A DNA stretch of 64,000 bases from Psychrobacter sp. FDAARGOS_221 (lineage in GTDB: Bacteria; Pseudomonadota; Gammaproteobacteria; Pseudomonadales; Moraxellaceae). The first letter of the stretch is position 1. Each line of letters starts with the position of its first letter. Made by a program: the position numbers and the translations under genes. The notes under the pieces are model-generated. The model searched no databases. It was not told where the DNA came from and was given only the letters and a program-made list of their open reading frames with translations. Location of the stretch: contig NZ_NWFK02000001.1 in NCBI RefSeq assembly GCF_002313155.2, positions 558,001 through 622,000 of the forward strand, given 5' to 3'. Below, piece by piece: positions 45,597 through 55,690 of the stretch.

Positions 45597-47066
45597 TTAT
45601 AGCAAGATGAAATATGCCCAGCAAGCCACAACTAGTGAAGCCACGATATTTAATACAACACCAACACGTACCATTTCAGACTGCTTGATCAGACCGGTAC
45701 CAAACACAATCGCATTCGGCGGCGTTGCCACAGGTAACATGAACGCACACGATGCACCGATACCAATAATCATCACCAGCACCTCTGTCGGTAAGCCCAT
45801 TTGCTCGGCAATGGCCACAAACACAGGCACTAATAAAGCAGCTGAAGCGGTATTCGAGGCAAACTCAGTTAAGAAGATAATAAAGGCGGCAATCACAAGC
45901 ATTACTAAGAATAGCGGCGTTGTCATTAACGCATTGGCAACCGTCTCACCCATTACCAATGATGCGCCTGACTGCTTCAACACGTTAGATAAAGCAATAC
46001 CACCACCAAATAGCATGAGGACGCCCCAGTCGGTATTATCAGAAACCTGCTTCCAGGACACCAACCCTAAGCTGACCACAGCTACCGCTGCACTAAGTGC
46101 AATAACAGAGTCCATCGAACTAATGTCTAGATACTCACCCAACTGCTTGCCGAATATCCACGAAATCGCTGTTGCTAAGAATACGATGATGGTCAACACT
46201 CGTGGCTTGGTCCACTCAATCTTAGCTTTGTTGATTTTATCAATTTTGACATTCAGATTTGGCTTTAAAACCAAGTACATCACGCCTAATAATAATGGCG
46301 TTAATACAAAGGTTAGCGGCAGACCAAACTTCATCCAGTCAATAAAAGACACATCTAACGCTTTGGCAGCAATGGCGTTTGGCGGTGAACCAACAATGGT
46401 ACCCAGTCCACCCAAACTTGCTGAATACGCAATACCCAATAATACGAAGACAAAGGTGCCTCTGTCTTTTTCACGGTCAACTTGCGACAACATACCAATC
46501 GCTAATGGCAACATCATTGCCGCCGTTGCAGTATTAGAAATCCACATCGATAGCAAGGCTGTGGCTGCAAAGATAAGCATTACCGCATTACCCAATCGAC
46601 CGCCTGCCATAGAAATTAGCCCAAGTGCAATCTTCTCATCTAAGCGCTGCACATGTAACGCCGCTGCCAACGCAAAGCCACCAAAGAACAGATAAATGGT
46701 GGGGCTCGCGAAGCTGCTTAACGCGCTTTTGGTATCAAAATCAGGAATACCAATTGCCACGCCGACAATAATGACCAAAATAGCAGTAATGGTCACATGC
46801 AAGGCTTCGGTTAACCACAGCACACCGATAAACAGCAGCATGGCCAAGCCTTTGTTAACATCAACATCAAAAGGCAACATGTTAAATGCCAAAATACTAG
46901 CAATGGCCGCTATGGCTGTTATCACCAAGCCTTTAACCGTTCCTTTTGGGAAAGTATCGGTAAACAAATACTCATTACCATCCTGAGGAATATGAGCATC
47001 TAAACTATCCGTCTCTTTGACGACATTAGGCCGTAGTTCCGACCTGTTATTATTTGGCTCTTTCAT
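45597..47066 (-). CDS. DASS (SLC13-type) anion:sodium symporter
   Basis: Inner-membrane transporter, 489 residues and about twelve membrane segments, of the divalent anion:Na+ symporter family (dicarboxylates, or phosphate/sulfate in some). The two inverted Ser-Asn-Thr motifs are visible: WISNTATAAMMLPLAIGMLS and FASNTASAALLVPVFVAIAE; the paired loops carry TIVGSPPNAIAAKAL and VATPPNAIVFGTGL. A 30-residue hydrophilic N-terminus precedes the first helix. Substrate probably a C4-dicarboxylate, not provable from sequence. Confidence 0.93.
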   Translation of the reverse strand: MKEPNNNRSELRPNVVKETDSLDAHIPQDGNEYLFTDTFPKGTVKGLVITAIAAIASILAFNMLPFDVDVNKGLAMLLFIGVLWLTEALHVTITAILVIIVGVAIGIPDFDTKSALSSFASPTIYLFFGGFALAAALHVQRLDEKIALGLISMAGGRLGNAVMLIFAATALLSMWISNTATAAMMLPLAIGMLSQVDREKDRGTFVFVLLGIAYSASLGGLGTIVGSPPNAIAAKALDVSFIDWMKFGLPLTFVLTPLLLGVMYLVLKPNLNVKIDKINKAKIEWTKPRVLTIIVFLATAISWIFGKQLGEYLDISSMDSVIALSAAVAVVSLGLVSWKQVSDNTDWGVLMLFGGGIALSNVLKQSGASLVMGETVANALMTTPLFLVMLVIAAFIIFLTEFASNTASAALLVPVFVAIAEQMGLPTEVLVMIIGIGASCAFMLPVATPPNAIVFGTGLIKQSEMVRVGVVLNIVASLVVACWAYFILL

Positions 47067-47452
47067 ATCATTTCCTTATAAAGATCAAAGTGCTTGCTTG
47101 AACAGCAGGCAGTTGCGGTATTTAAAATCTTTATCAATAAGACAGCTCTAGGTGAAACTGTCCAACAGGGGTATACTTTGCTAGGTTACTACTCACTTTT
47201 ATGACAAATTAATGACATAATGATGTCTGGATTAGACAGTTAAAACCAATTGCCATCAGTCCTAAACCGCCATCCATAAGGCGTTCACTCATTATCGCTA
47301 ATCGCTATAGAACGAGCCGTTCGAAAAAGTAGCTGTAACATAACAGTAACGTTATTATACATTGTATAAGAATAAAGGCGCATTGAACATTACAAAATCA
47401 GCTTAAAAATCAAAAAACATCAGCTTAAAAATTAAAACCAGTAGGATAGCCT
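47067..47452. other. Divergent gap between the DASS gene and azlC
   Basis: 386 bases with promoters for both sides. Two imperfect copies of ATCAGCTTAAAAAT (about 47398-47434) lie just before azlC. No other feature seen. Confidence 0.45.
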
Positions 47453-48184
47453 GTGACAACTCATTCTAAAGACCTCTCTTCAGCACCGGCCAGCACCCAC
47501 GATTGGGCGACTGGCTTCAAAAAAAGTTTACCCGTTGCCATGGGATATTTACCTGCAGGTATCGCCTTTGGTGTCCTCGCTCAAGTCGCCGGTATTCCGG
47601 TGTGGGCAACCATCATGTTAAGTGTGGTGTTATACGCCGGCGCGGCACAATATGCCTGCCTGCCAATGTTAAGCGCAGGCTTACCTATCGGCACCATGGC
47701 CTCAAACATTGCCGCCATCAACCTACGTCATATCTTCTATGGCACTCCTCTATTACATGCCTTACCAGATAATAAGTTGGCCAAAACCTACTGCTTATTT
47801 GCGTTAACCGATGAGACTTTTTCGGTGATGACCAGTCTGCCGAGTGAATCACGCCGTGCGTTGATACTACCCATCAGCTTGTTTAACCAATCCTGGTGGG
47901 TATTGGCAGGCGCGATCGGGGTGATGATTGGTACTGCACTCAATGATATGGTGCCGCATTTAGATTTTGCGTTGGTGTGTTTATTTGCCATCTTAGCGTA
48001 TGAGCAGTTTCAAAGTATCAAACGCTACTACCCGATTGCCATCGCCGTCATTGCATTAATTATCGCCTCCTTTTTTACCGAAAGCTGGCTGTTATTGACC
48101 GCTATTACGCTGTGTACGCTATTAATTCTGGCACGCAGTGCTTGGATTGAGCGTGCGGTAAATGGAGGTGGCCATGACCAGTAG
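47453..48184 (+). CDS. azlC: AzlC family branched-chain amino-acid exporter, large subunit
   Basis: Membrane protein of 243 residues from a GTG start. AzlC blocks: GFKKSLPVAMGYLPAGIAFG, MLSVVLYAGAAQYACLPMLS, AINLRHIFYGTPLLH and FALTDETFSVMTS. Together with AzlD it exports branched-chain amino acids or their analogues. The stop overlaps the azlD start by eleven bases. Confidence 0.93.
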   Translation: MTTHSKDLSSAPASTHDWATGFKKSLPVAMGYLPAGIAFGVLAQVAGIPVWATIMLSVVLYAGAAQYACLPMLSAGLPIGTMASNIAAINLRHIFYGTPLLHALPDNKLAKTYCLFALTDETFSVMTSLPSESRRALILPISLFNQSWWVLAGAIGVMIGTALNDMVPHLDFALVCLFAILAYEQFQSIKRYYPIAIAVIALIIASFFTESWLLLTAITLCTLLILARSAWIERAVNGGGHDQ

Positions 48185-48533
48185 TTATTTAATTTTGGCA
48201 ACTTTTGCGATGGCCGGTGTCACCTTTATCACCCGAGCGCTACCGGCATTGATCCCAAAAAGACTGCTAGATACACCTTGGCTGCATCGACTTAATGAAA
48301 GTTTACCGTTATCAGTAATGGTTTTACTTATCTTAACCAGCCTGTCTTATCAGGACTTGTCTGCCAAAACGGGACTACAAAGCGCAGAGCTGCATCTACT
48401 ACTGGCACAAATTGGTGCGCTGCTAATGGTATTGCTGGTTTATCATATTAGCCGACAGTTGTTGGTTTCTATGATTGTTGGCATTGCTGCAGTGAATGGT
48501 TTTTTATGGCTATTTGCGACGCTTTTTGTATAG
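48174..48533 (+). CDS. azlD: AzlD family branched-chain amino-acid exporter, small subunit
   Basis: 119 residues and four membrane helices: SSYLILATFAMAGVTFITRA, LPALIPKRLL, LPLSVMVLLILTSLSYQDLS. The frame opens at 48162, but ATG 48174 has GGAGG at the right distance. It overlaps azlC, the standard pair. Confidence 0.93.
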   Translation: MTSSYLILATFAMAGVTFITRALPALIPKRLLDTPWLHRLNESLPLSVMVLLILTSLSYQDLSAKTGLQSAELHLLLAQIGALLMVLLVYHISRQLLVSMIVGIAAVNGFLWLFATLFV

Positions 48534-48736
48534 ATTTTCTTAAAATTAAATACATAACAGGCTAAAAATATTGATAGCAACTTCAAATTTTAGTTTTTTA
48601 AAATCAATGAATTAGCGCTTATGTATAACCTTTATTTATCAAAGCCATCAAAAGTATTTGTTCGACTTATTTATTTTTAAATATATGATATTGTATAAGG
48701 CTTAATCTAAGACTTCTGACTAGGATGACTATAAGT

Positions 48737-50158
48737 ATGAGTACCTCTACCCGTCAAGAATACGACCTACTTGGTGAACGTGAGATTCCCGCTGATGCCT
48801 ATTACGGCATTCAAACGCTGCGTGCTTATGAGAATTTTAATATTAGTGGCAACCGCTTACACCAGTTCTCTCCCTTTATTCGCGCTTTTGCAACCGTAAA
48901 AAAAGCGGCCGCCATTGCTAACCATCAAGTGGGTGTTTTGGATGGCAAATTAAAAGATGCCATCGTTGCTGCCTGTGATGAGCTGATTGCAGACAAGCTT
49001 CATGACCAGTTTATTATTGATATGTTCCAAGGTGGCGCTGGCACCTCGACCAACATGAACGTCAACGAAGTCATTGCTAACCGTGGTCTTGAAATCATGG
49101 GCCACAACAAGGGCGAATATAAATATCTGCACCCAAACAATCATGTGAACTTATCACAGTCTACCAATGACTCTTACCCAACGGCTCTAAAGCTGGCACT
49201 AGACCATTACTGCGATGAATTATTACAAAAGATGGATGTGCTGCTTAAGAGCTTCTTGAACAAAAAACAACAGCTGGGTGACCGTCTAAAAATGGGCCGT
49301 ACTCACTTGCAAGACGCGGTACCGATGACAGCAGGTCAAGAGTTCAATGCCTTTGCAACCATGATTAAAGCTGAAAAAGCACGTATCGAACAGGTTCGCG
49401 AACATCTGTATGAAATCAATATGGGTGCAACCGCGATTGGTACCGGTATTAATGCGCCTAGCGACTATCCTGAAACGGTTGCTTCGGTATTGGCAGAACT
49501 GACTGGCAAGCCTTTTTATACCTCAGAAGACTTAGTACAAGCCACTCAAGACACCAGTACCTACGTTTCTTTATCAGGTAACTTACGCCTACTTGCCACT
49601 CGCCTATCTAAGATTGCCAATGACATCCGATTGCAGTCTTCAGGCCCACGTGCCGGCCTAGGTCAGTATCGTATTCCACAAATGCAGCCAGGCAGCTCGA
49701 TCATGCCAGGCAAAGTTAACCCCGTCATTCCAGAAGTCGTTAACCAAGCGTGTTTTCATGTAATGGGTATTGATCACGCCATCGCTATGGCCTCTGAAGC
49801 AGGTCAAATGCAGCTTAACGTGTTCGAACCTGTCATGGCCTTCAACCTATTTACTGGAATGACCATGCTCGGTAATATTTGTGAGACTTTCGCTACTCGC
49901 TGTATTGATGGCATTGAAATGAACGAAGATTATTGCCGTCAGCAGGTATTGAGTAATATCGGTCTGGTTACTGCATTAAACCCACACTTAGGCTATGAAG
50001 TCTCTAGTCGTATTGCCAAAAAAGCGCAAGAAAATGGCGGCAGTGTGTATAACATCGTCCTTGAAGAGAAACTATTAGATCAAGAAACTCTGGATCAAAT
50101 TATCTCTCCTGAAAACATGGTTTATCCTTTATTAAAGGGCAAAAAGATGCAAGGCTAA
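48737..50158 (+). CDS. aspA: Aspartate ammonia-lyase
   Basis: Fumarase/aspartase superfamily enzyme, 473-477 residues, converting aspartate to fumarate and ammonia. The superfamily signature SSIMPGKVNPVIPEV and the opening YDLLGEREIPADAYYGIQTL select AspA over FumC; other blocks are NVNEVIANRGLEIMGHNKGE and SQSTNDSYPTALKLALDHYC. Two ATGs compete, 48725 and 48737; AGGA at 48722 has better spacing for the second. Confidence 0.95.
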   Translation: MSTSTRQEYDLLGEREIPADAYYGIQTLRAYENFNISGNRLHQFSPFIRAFATVKKAAAIANHQVGVLDGKLKDAIVAACDELIADKLHDQFIIDMFQGGAGTSTNMNVNEVIANRGLEIMGHNKGEYKYLHPNNHVNLSQSTNDSYPTALKLALDHYCDELLQKMDVLLKSFLNKKQQLGDRLKMGRTHLQDAVPMTAGQEFNAFATMIKAEKARIEQVREHLYEINMGATAIGTGINAPSDYPETVASVLAELTGKPFYTSEDLVQATQDTSTYVSLSGNLRLLATRLSKIANDIRLQSSGPRAGLGQYRIPQMQPGSSIMPGKVNPVIPEVVNQACFHVMGIDHAIAMASEAGQMQLNVFEPVMAFNLFTGMTMLGNICETFATRCIDGIEMNEDYCRQQVLSNIGLVTALNPHLGYEVSSRIAKKAQENGGSVYNIVLEEKLLDQETLDQIISPENMVYPLLKGKKMQG

Positions 50159-50319
50159 TAAAGCTGATGCATAAAAAGCTTAAAGGATAAGCAAAAAAGT
50201 GTTAAATTAAAATAAATAAAGTTATGGCTTATAAACAGAGGCTATCGATTGATATTCTCTGTTTTTTAAATCCACTGTTTTTTTAAATCATCTATTTTTT
50301 AAGCAGCCTACTTTTTATT

Positions 50320-50349
50320 CTCAATATTCCATTCCTCAATATTCCATTC
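50320..50349. repeat. Perfect 15-base tandem duplication upstream of a lipoprotein gene
   Basis: CTCAATATTCCATTC occurs twice without a gap, ending 13 bases before the start codon. Confidence 0.95.
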
Positions 50350-50361
50350 TAAGGACCTTGC

Positions 50362-50757
50362 ATGAAACCACTTATCACCAGCATCGCATTATTAACTACT
50401 CTAGCCTTGTCTGGCTGCGCTACCACTGGCGGTACAACCAATGGCAATACCACCATGGGTAATGCGACCAATATGGGCATGAATATTTTTAAATCTGCTG
50501 TCGATGCCCAGTGTCGCAGCGAGTTAGAAAAACAAAATGCTTGGCGCGTTGCCCGTGTTGCCATGAACACTGAGCAAGAAGAAGCGGCTAAGACCAAAAT
50601 CTGTGGCTGTGTTAGCGAACAAGCACCACAGCAAGTGACTGTCGTTGAATTAGCAGAAGCGGCGATGGACACCACTTATCGCTCACAGCTAGTCACTAAA
50701 GTTGTCGCTAAGTCACTACAAAGCTGCTATGCAAGCTTCACTAAGCCAAGCGCTTAA
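50362..50757 (+). CDS. Hypothetical lipoprotein, 131 residues
   Basis: Signal peptide with lipobox LSGC (MKPLITSIALLTTLALSGCA), then a Gly/Thr/Asn-rich tether with the Met-rich end (NTTMGNATNMGMNIF). The remaining domain has four Cys (CRSEL, KICGCVSE, QSCYASF) that could form two disulfides in the periplasm. No named family recognised. Single-gene unit with a terminator behind it. Confidence 0.8.
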   Translation: MKPLITSIALLTTLALSGCATTGGTTNGNTTMGNATNMGMNIFKSAVDAQCRSELEKQNAWRVARVAMNTEQEEAAKTKICGCVSEQAPQQVTVVELAEAAMDTTYRSQLVTKVVAKSLQSCYASFTKPSA

Positions 50758-50791
50758 TGATTACCCTCATACTAAAAGCTAACTGTTTACA

Positions 50792-50829
50792 ATAAAAAAA
50801 GCCCAGATAGATATCTGGGTTTTTTTATT
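50792..50829. terminator. Bidirectional terminator
   Basis: AAAAAAAGCCCAGATA-GA-TATCTGGGTTTTTTT; serves the converging lipoprotein genes on both sides. Confidence 0.92.
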
Positions 50830-50853
50830 TAAGTCATCCAAGCCTAGTTGAGC

Positions 50854-51543
50854 TTAATCAGGAGATGTAGCATGGACAATCCCTGCCGCACCAATCCAAA
50901 GCAACTGCAATGGTAGCGTCACGACATCAATTGCGACAGAAGCCGGCAATAACATTAGTTCACCGTAATCTCGATAAGTCTTTTCACCTTGTTGTCTTAT
51001 CTCTACGTGGCGGCCTTTCTGAAGCGAGTAATTTGCTTTGTCCGAAGCTCTGGTTTTATATAATTCACCTATTAATAATACATCACAATCGTAATAAAGC
51101 TTTGGTTTCCATGACTCTGACTTTTTGCTGTTACACATACGATTTAGAAGCTTTTTCTCTTCATCGCTATAGTTTTCATCACTTTTTTTGTATTCAAATG
51201 ACAGATGGGTCTGAATACTATTTTCAGTAATTCTATCGACATAGACCGTCTTTGGTAGCTTTAAGTATTGAGGATTGAGTTGAGTCATTAACTCTACCTT
51301 ATCAATCCCTTCATTAAGTACATAAGAGTATTTATCACCTAGCAGTACCATTTTTTTATCATCACCCTCACTGGTACTATAGCCAATATTTCTAATGACA
51401 TCATCGTCTATTTTAGTATACGTTGTTTTGGTTCTTTCTCTTGTAGCCTGACCTGTAGTTATCAAGGTCATACAGCTTGTCAAAGATAGGGATAACAGAC
51501 AACAGGTTAGTACTGATAGTGTTTTATTGAAGGTTTTATGCAT
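50854..51543 (-). CDS. Hypothetical lipoprotein, 229 residues
   Basis: Lipobox LTSC at the end of the signal peptide (KTLSVLTCCLLSLSLTSC). The mature part starts MTLITTGQATRERTKTTYTK and contains Cys at the end of CNSKK and LYYDCDV. The C-terminus is hydrophobic (ASVAIDVVTLPLQLLWIGAA), a feature of YceK-like small lipoproteins that end with a DVVTLP motif; similarity is by eye only. Function not known. Confidence 0.75.
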   Translation of the reverse strand: MHKTFNKTLSVLTCCLLSLSLTSCMTLITTGQATRERTKTTYTKIDDDVIRNIGYSTSEGDDKKMVLLGDKYSYVLNEGIDKVELMTQLNPQYLKLPKTVYVDRITENSIQTHLSFEYKKSDENYSDEEKKLLNRMCNSKKSESWKPKLYYDCDVLLIGELYKTRASDKANYSLQKGRHVEIRQQGEKTYRDYGELMLLPASVAIDVVTLPLQLLWIGAAGIVHATSPD

Positions 51544-51605
51544 CGCACTTTATTCCTTGCACTTTATTCTTTTATAGGAGCTGCCTTTATAAATATTAAA
51601 CACCA

Positions 51606-51640
51606 GAAAAAAGAGTGAGTCGTCATTGACTCACTCTTAT
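51606..51640 (-). terminator. Terminator of the alanine dehydrogenase gene
   Basis: AAGAGTGAGTC / GACTCACTCTT perfect stem; on the minus strand it ends in a T run. Confidence 0.9.
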
Positions 51641-51664
51641 AATATCGCTTTATTGCCATAAATA

Positions 51665-52783
51665 CTACTGTTCAAATACCGAGCTTAGCGCTTTATAATC
51701 ATAGTCAAGCGCTTCTGCGACCGCTTCATAAGTCATATGCCCTTTTGCAGTATTAACACCTTTTGCTAGCGCAGGATTGTCCACACAAGCTTTTTCAAGG
51801 CCTTTATTGGCCAGCTGTAACACATAATTTAAAGTGACATTAGATAAGGCCATGGTTGAGGTGCGCGGCACACCGCCTGGAATATTGGCAACCGCATAAT
51901 GCACCACGCCATGTCTGACATAGGTAGGATCATCATGAGTAGTGACCTTGTCTGTGGTTTCAAACACACCACCCTGGTCAACCGCAATATCAATGACAAC
52001 ACCGCCATCATCCATCTGCTTAATCATATCCTCTGTGACCAGCTTAGGCGTTGATGCGCCTGGTATGAGCACCGCACCAATCACCAGATCACTGTTTTTG
52101 ACACTTTCCGCAATATTGACCTTATTCGACATCAAGGTTTGGATATTATTACCAAACATCTCAGACAGCTCTTTTAGACGCTGTGGGTTTAAGTCTAGAA
52201 TGGTGACATCAGCGCGCAGTCCAATGGCAATTTTTGCCGCTTCTGTCCCTGATACACCGCCACCGATAATGGTAACTCTACCTTTTTTAACCCCAGGGAC
52301 ACCGCCCAATAAAATACCTTTACCGCCATAAAAGCTTTGTAAATATTGAGCACCAATTTGAGTACTCATGCGCCCTGCAATCTCACTCATTGGGGTTAAT
52401 AGTGGCAACGAGCCATCATCCAACTGCACCGTTTCGTAGCCTAAAGCCGTCACTTTATTATCAATCAATACTTTGGCCAAATCTGGCTCATTGGCTAAGT
52501 GTAAATAAGTAAATAAGATCAGCCCTTCAGTTAAGTATTAAAATTCTTCTGGCTGTGGCTCTTTTACTTTGACTACCATATCCACTTGCCAGGCCTGTTT
52601 TGCGCTATCAACAACAGTCGCCCCTGCCTGCTTATAATCGTCATCAGAAAACTGTGAGCCTAAGCCTGCATCAGTTTCAACAAGTACCTCATGGCCTTGA
52701 TCAACCAATACTTTGACACTGTTTGGCGGCAATCCAACTCGATTTTCATTATTTTTAGTTTCTTTAGGGATGCCTATTTTCAT
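51665..52783 (-). pseudogene. ald: Alanine dehydrogenase interrupted by one in-frame stop
   Basis: Would catalyse alanine + NAD+ to pyruvate + ammonia. The N-terminal piece (52538-52783: [20 protein letters not shown], ending [12 protein letters not shown]) and the C-terminal piece (51665-52480) lie in the same frame. Between them the codons read stop, then [20 protein letters not shown]. In other alanine dehydrogenases a Lys stands where the TAA (52538-52540) is, so a single AAA to TAA change is enough to explain it. Repaired length would be 372 residues, equal to the family norm (371). The rest is intact: [20 protein letters not shown] for NAD and [17 protein letters not shown] good binding site (AAGGAGC) and terminator remain, so the damage is recent or a sequencing error. 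Confidence 0.9.
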
Positions 52784-53132
52784 AATTATTGCTCCTTATT
52801 GGTAATCATCTAACCTAACTTATTCTCCATTTAAATTTAGCCTAGCAAACAACCTAACTAAGATAAAGTAAACAGTCTTCCTAACAGACAAAACACTAAC
52901 ACTCAGACTACCAATCAATTACGCAACTGTCTTTTATTATTGAACTCAGATGATTGCACTCAGTAAGTTATTAGCATTATAAAGATAAGCATAAAAATGT
53001 AGGTATAAAAATCTAAGCATAAAAAAAGCGCACCATAGATAATGGTACGCCTTTAACTGACTGACTATGTATGATTAAAACGTTTACGGTAATCAAGCCG
53101 TCATCATGACCGCCTAATCACCACAGGTTCAG
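52784..53132. other. Gap between ald and uvrB
   Basis: Holds the ald ribosome binding site and promoter side and the uvrB terminator. No gene visible. Confidence 0.5.
53021..53054 (-). terminator. Terminator of uvrB
   Basis: On the minus strand, GGCGTACCAT pairs with ATGGTGCGC (one mismatch) and seven T follow. Confidence 0.85.
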
Positions 53133-55250
53133 CTATTGCACGATATAAGTTCTTAACTCTAAAACGGTATCACGAATCTTCGCCGCCTCTTCAAACTTAA
53201 GCTCACGTGACAGCTGCTTCATTTGTTTTTCTAAGCGATTAATCTCTTTGGCCAACAAATCAGGACTGCGTAAAATCTCAATATCCACATCAGGCAGACC
53301 GGTACTGGTTGGGATTGATTGGTTGTCATTGACATCCTGTTCATCTTCACCGGTATCAATCTTATCGGTAATGCTACGCGTTGCTGATTTTGGCGTAATA
53401 CCATGCTCTAGGTTAAAGGCAATCTGCTTTTCACGGCGGCGATCGGTCTCTTCAATCGCTTTTTCCATACTTGGCGTAATGCGATCAGCATACAAGATGG
53501 CCTTACCATTTAAGTTACGTGCGGCACGACCAATGGTCTGAATCAATGAGCGCTCAGAGCGCAAGAAGCCTTCTTTATCAGCATCGAATATCGCAACAAG
53601 CGACACCTCAGGCATATCAAGACCCTCACGCAGCAGGTTAATCCCGACTAACACATCATGTACGCCAGTACGTAACTCGTGGATAATCTGCATCCGCTCA
53701 ACGGTATCGATATCTGAGTGTAAATAAGCCACTTTGACATCATATTCTTTCAGATAATCGGTCAAATCTTCCGCCATGCGCTTGGTCAGCGTGGTAATTA
53801 ACACCCGCTCATTAACTTCACGGCGCTTGGTAATCTCTGACAACACATCATCAACCTGAGTTAATACCGGACGGATCTCAATCTCAGGGTCAATCAGACC
53901 GGTAGGACGCACTACTTGCTCAACCACTTGCTCACTCTGCTCTAGCTCATATTGAGCCGGTGTGGCTGATACAAAAATCGTGGTCGGTTTAATACGCTCC
54001 CACTCTTCAAACTTCATTGGGCGGTTGTCCATGGCACTGGGCAGTCTAAAGCCGTAGTTCACCAAGTTTTCTTTACGGGAACGGTCGCCTTTATACATCG
54101 CACCGATTTGCGGCACAGTCACATGCGACTCGTCAATAAATAACAACGCATCCGGCGGAATATAATCAAATAAAGTTGGCGGCGCTTCCCCAGATGGACG
54201 ACCTGATAAATGCTGCGAGTAGTTCTCAATACCATTACAGTAGCCGAGCTGCTGAATCATCTCCAAGTCATACTGAGTACGCTCTTTGATGCGCTGTGCT
54301 TCAATCAGCTTGTCATTATCACGGAAATACTTTAATCGATCTTCAAGCTCTGCTCGGATGGTCTTGCTGGCCGCTTCAAGCTTCTCACGTGGGGTTACAT
54401 AGTGCGACTTTGGATAAATGGTAATACGCGGCACACTACGCACCGTCTTACCGGTTAATGGGTCAAACCAGCTGATCTTTTCAATTTCATCATCAAACAT
54501 GCTGATGCGTACCGCTAACTGTTCGGATTCTGCTGGATAAATATCCAAAATCTCACCACGTAAGCGATACGTACCACGCTCAAAATCTAACTCATTACGG
54601 GTATATTGCAGCGCCACCAAACGTTTGACTAAAGCTTTGCGATCGACAATGTCACCAACTACCAAATGCAGCAGCATTTTTAGGTAACTTTCTGGATCAC
54701 CAAGACCATAAATCGAGGACACCGAAGAGATAATAATCGCATCACGGCGCTCCAATAAGGCACGCGTTGCCGACAGGCGCATTTGGTCAATATGATCGTT
54801 AATGGCACTGTCTTTTTCGATAAAGGTATCACTGGCAGCGACATAAGCCTCTGGCTGATAATAGTCATAGTAACTGACGAAGTACTCTACCGCATTGTGC
54901 GGAAAAAAAGACTTAAACTCACCATACAGCTGAGCGGCCAAAGTCTTGTTATGCGCCATAATAATGGTTGGGCGCTGACATTCACTGATGACTTTGGCCA
55001 TGGTATAGGTTTTACCAGAGCCGGTTACCCCAAGCAGTAATTGAGCATCCATCCCCGACTCAACGCCTTTTACCAACTTTTCAATGGCTTGCGGCTGATC
55101 ACCAGCTGGCTCGAAGTCGGTGACCATTTCAAAGGCACGGCTCGATATCTGGGTACCCGAGACGTTAACACCGGTAATCTCTGCTTCATCTTGCAGCTGA
55201 GTGGCGAGTTGATTTAATTGTCTTGACGATCTTGGTTCTGGCATGCGCAT
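53133..55250 (-). CDS. uvrB: Excinuclease ABC subunit B
   Basis: DNA-damage recognition helicase of nucleotide-excision repair, 705 residues. Walker [13 protein letters not shown], the beta-hairpin region [20 protein letters not shown], helicase motifs [14 protein letters not shown], and a C-terminal UVR domain ([20 protein letters not shown]) that binds UvrC. The N-terminus has about 40 extra residues compared with E. coli UvrB; a later start is possible but none is marked. Stands alone with a terminator. Confidence 0.97.
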   Translation of the reverse strand: MRMPEPRSSRQLNQLATQLQDEAEITGVNVSGTQISSRAFEMVTDFEPAGDQPQAIEKLVKGVESGMDAQLLLGVTGSGKTYTMAKVISECQRPTIIMAHNKTLAAQLYGEFKSFFPHNAVEYFVSYYDYYQPEAYVAASDTFIEKDSAINDHIDQMRLSATRALLERRDAIIISSVSSIYGLGDPESYLKMLLHLVVGDIVDRKALVKRLVALQYTRNELDFERGTYRLRGEILDIYPAESEQLAVRISMFDDEIEKISWFDPLTGKTVRSVPRITIYPKSHYVTPREKLEAASKTIRAELEDRLKYFRDNDKLIEAQRIKERTQYDLEMIQQLGYCNGIENYSQHLSGRPSGEAPPTLFDYIPPDALLFIDESHVTVPQIGAMYKGDRSRKENLVNYGFRLPSAMDNRPMKFEEWERIKPTTIFVSATPAQYELEQSEQVVEQVVRPTGLIDPEIEIRPVLTQVDDVLSEITKRREVNERVLITTLTKRMAEDLTDYLKEYDVKVAYLHSDIDTVERMQIIHELRTGVHDVLVGINLLREGLDMPEVSLVAIFDADKEGFLRSERSLIQTIGRAARNLNGKAILYADRITPSMEKAIEETDRRREKQIAFNLEHGITPKSATRSITDKIDTGEDEQDVNDNQSIPTSTGLPDVDIEILRSPDLLAKEINRLEKQMKQLSRELKFEEAAKIRDTVLELRTYIVQ

Positions 55251-55690
55251 AGTTATTGTCTTTTCTTTATCTAAGTTTCGTTATTTAAGTTTCTTTATTT
55301 AAATAATTTGAATAAGGTTTAATTTTTTATTGTCTGGACTGTCTTATATAACTGAGTGCTTTTAAAATTAGTTGCTTTTAAGGTTTGGGTGTTAGTTAGC
55401 TTATTTATGGGGGCAAATTTTAACTTTTAAAGCCGTAACAGGTGTTTGACATAGCCAATGACAGCCTAATAAAAGGCGCTAAACTCAATGCAATCCGTGG
55501 TCATTTTAACAATAACTCAAATACCCGCTGCGCTACTCACTTCAACAATTCAGTAATACCCCAATTACCCTATAATCACTCTAAGAACTGTCATAAAAAA
55601 AGACGACAACCTATTCAGATTATCGTCTGGTATTCGTCTTATATTTTAGCTATTCGCATTGAACTTGTTTAAATCAAATCTTAAAAATAT
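55251..55690. other. Gap between uvrB and the DUF2059 pair
   Basis: Short imperfect duplications (CTAAGTTTCGTTATTTAAGT and continuation, 55265-55302) lie next to the uvrB start. A terminator for the DUF2059 gene lies at 55594-55628. A plus-strand frame at 55442-55672 has no support. Confidence 0.5.
55594..55628 (-). terminator. Terminator of the DUF2059 pair
   Basis: On the minus strand AGACGATAA...TTGTCGTCT stem followed by TTTTTTT. Confidence 0.75.

Noticed and set aside
45607..46695. 362-codon plus-strand frame
   Set aside because: It is the opposite strand of the DASS transporter gene; membrane-protein genes often leave such long open shadows.
55442..55672. 76-codon plus-strand frame
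   Set aside because: No start signal and it runs through the terminator of the DUF2059 pair.
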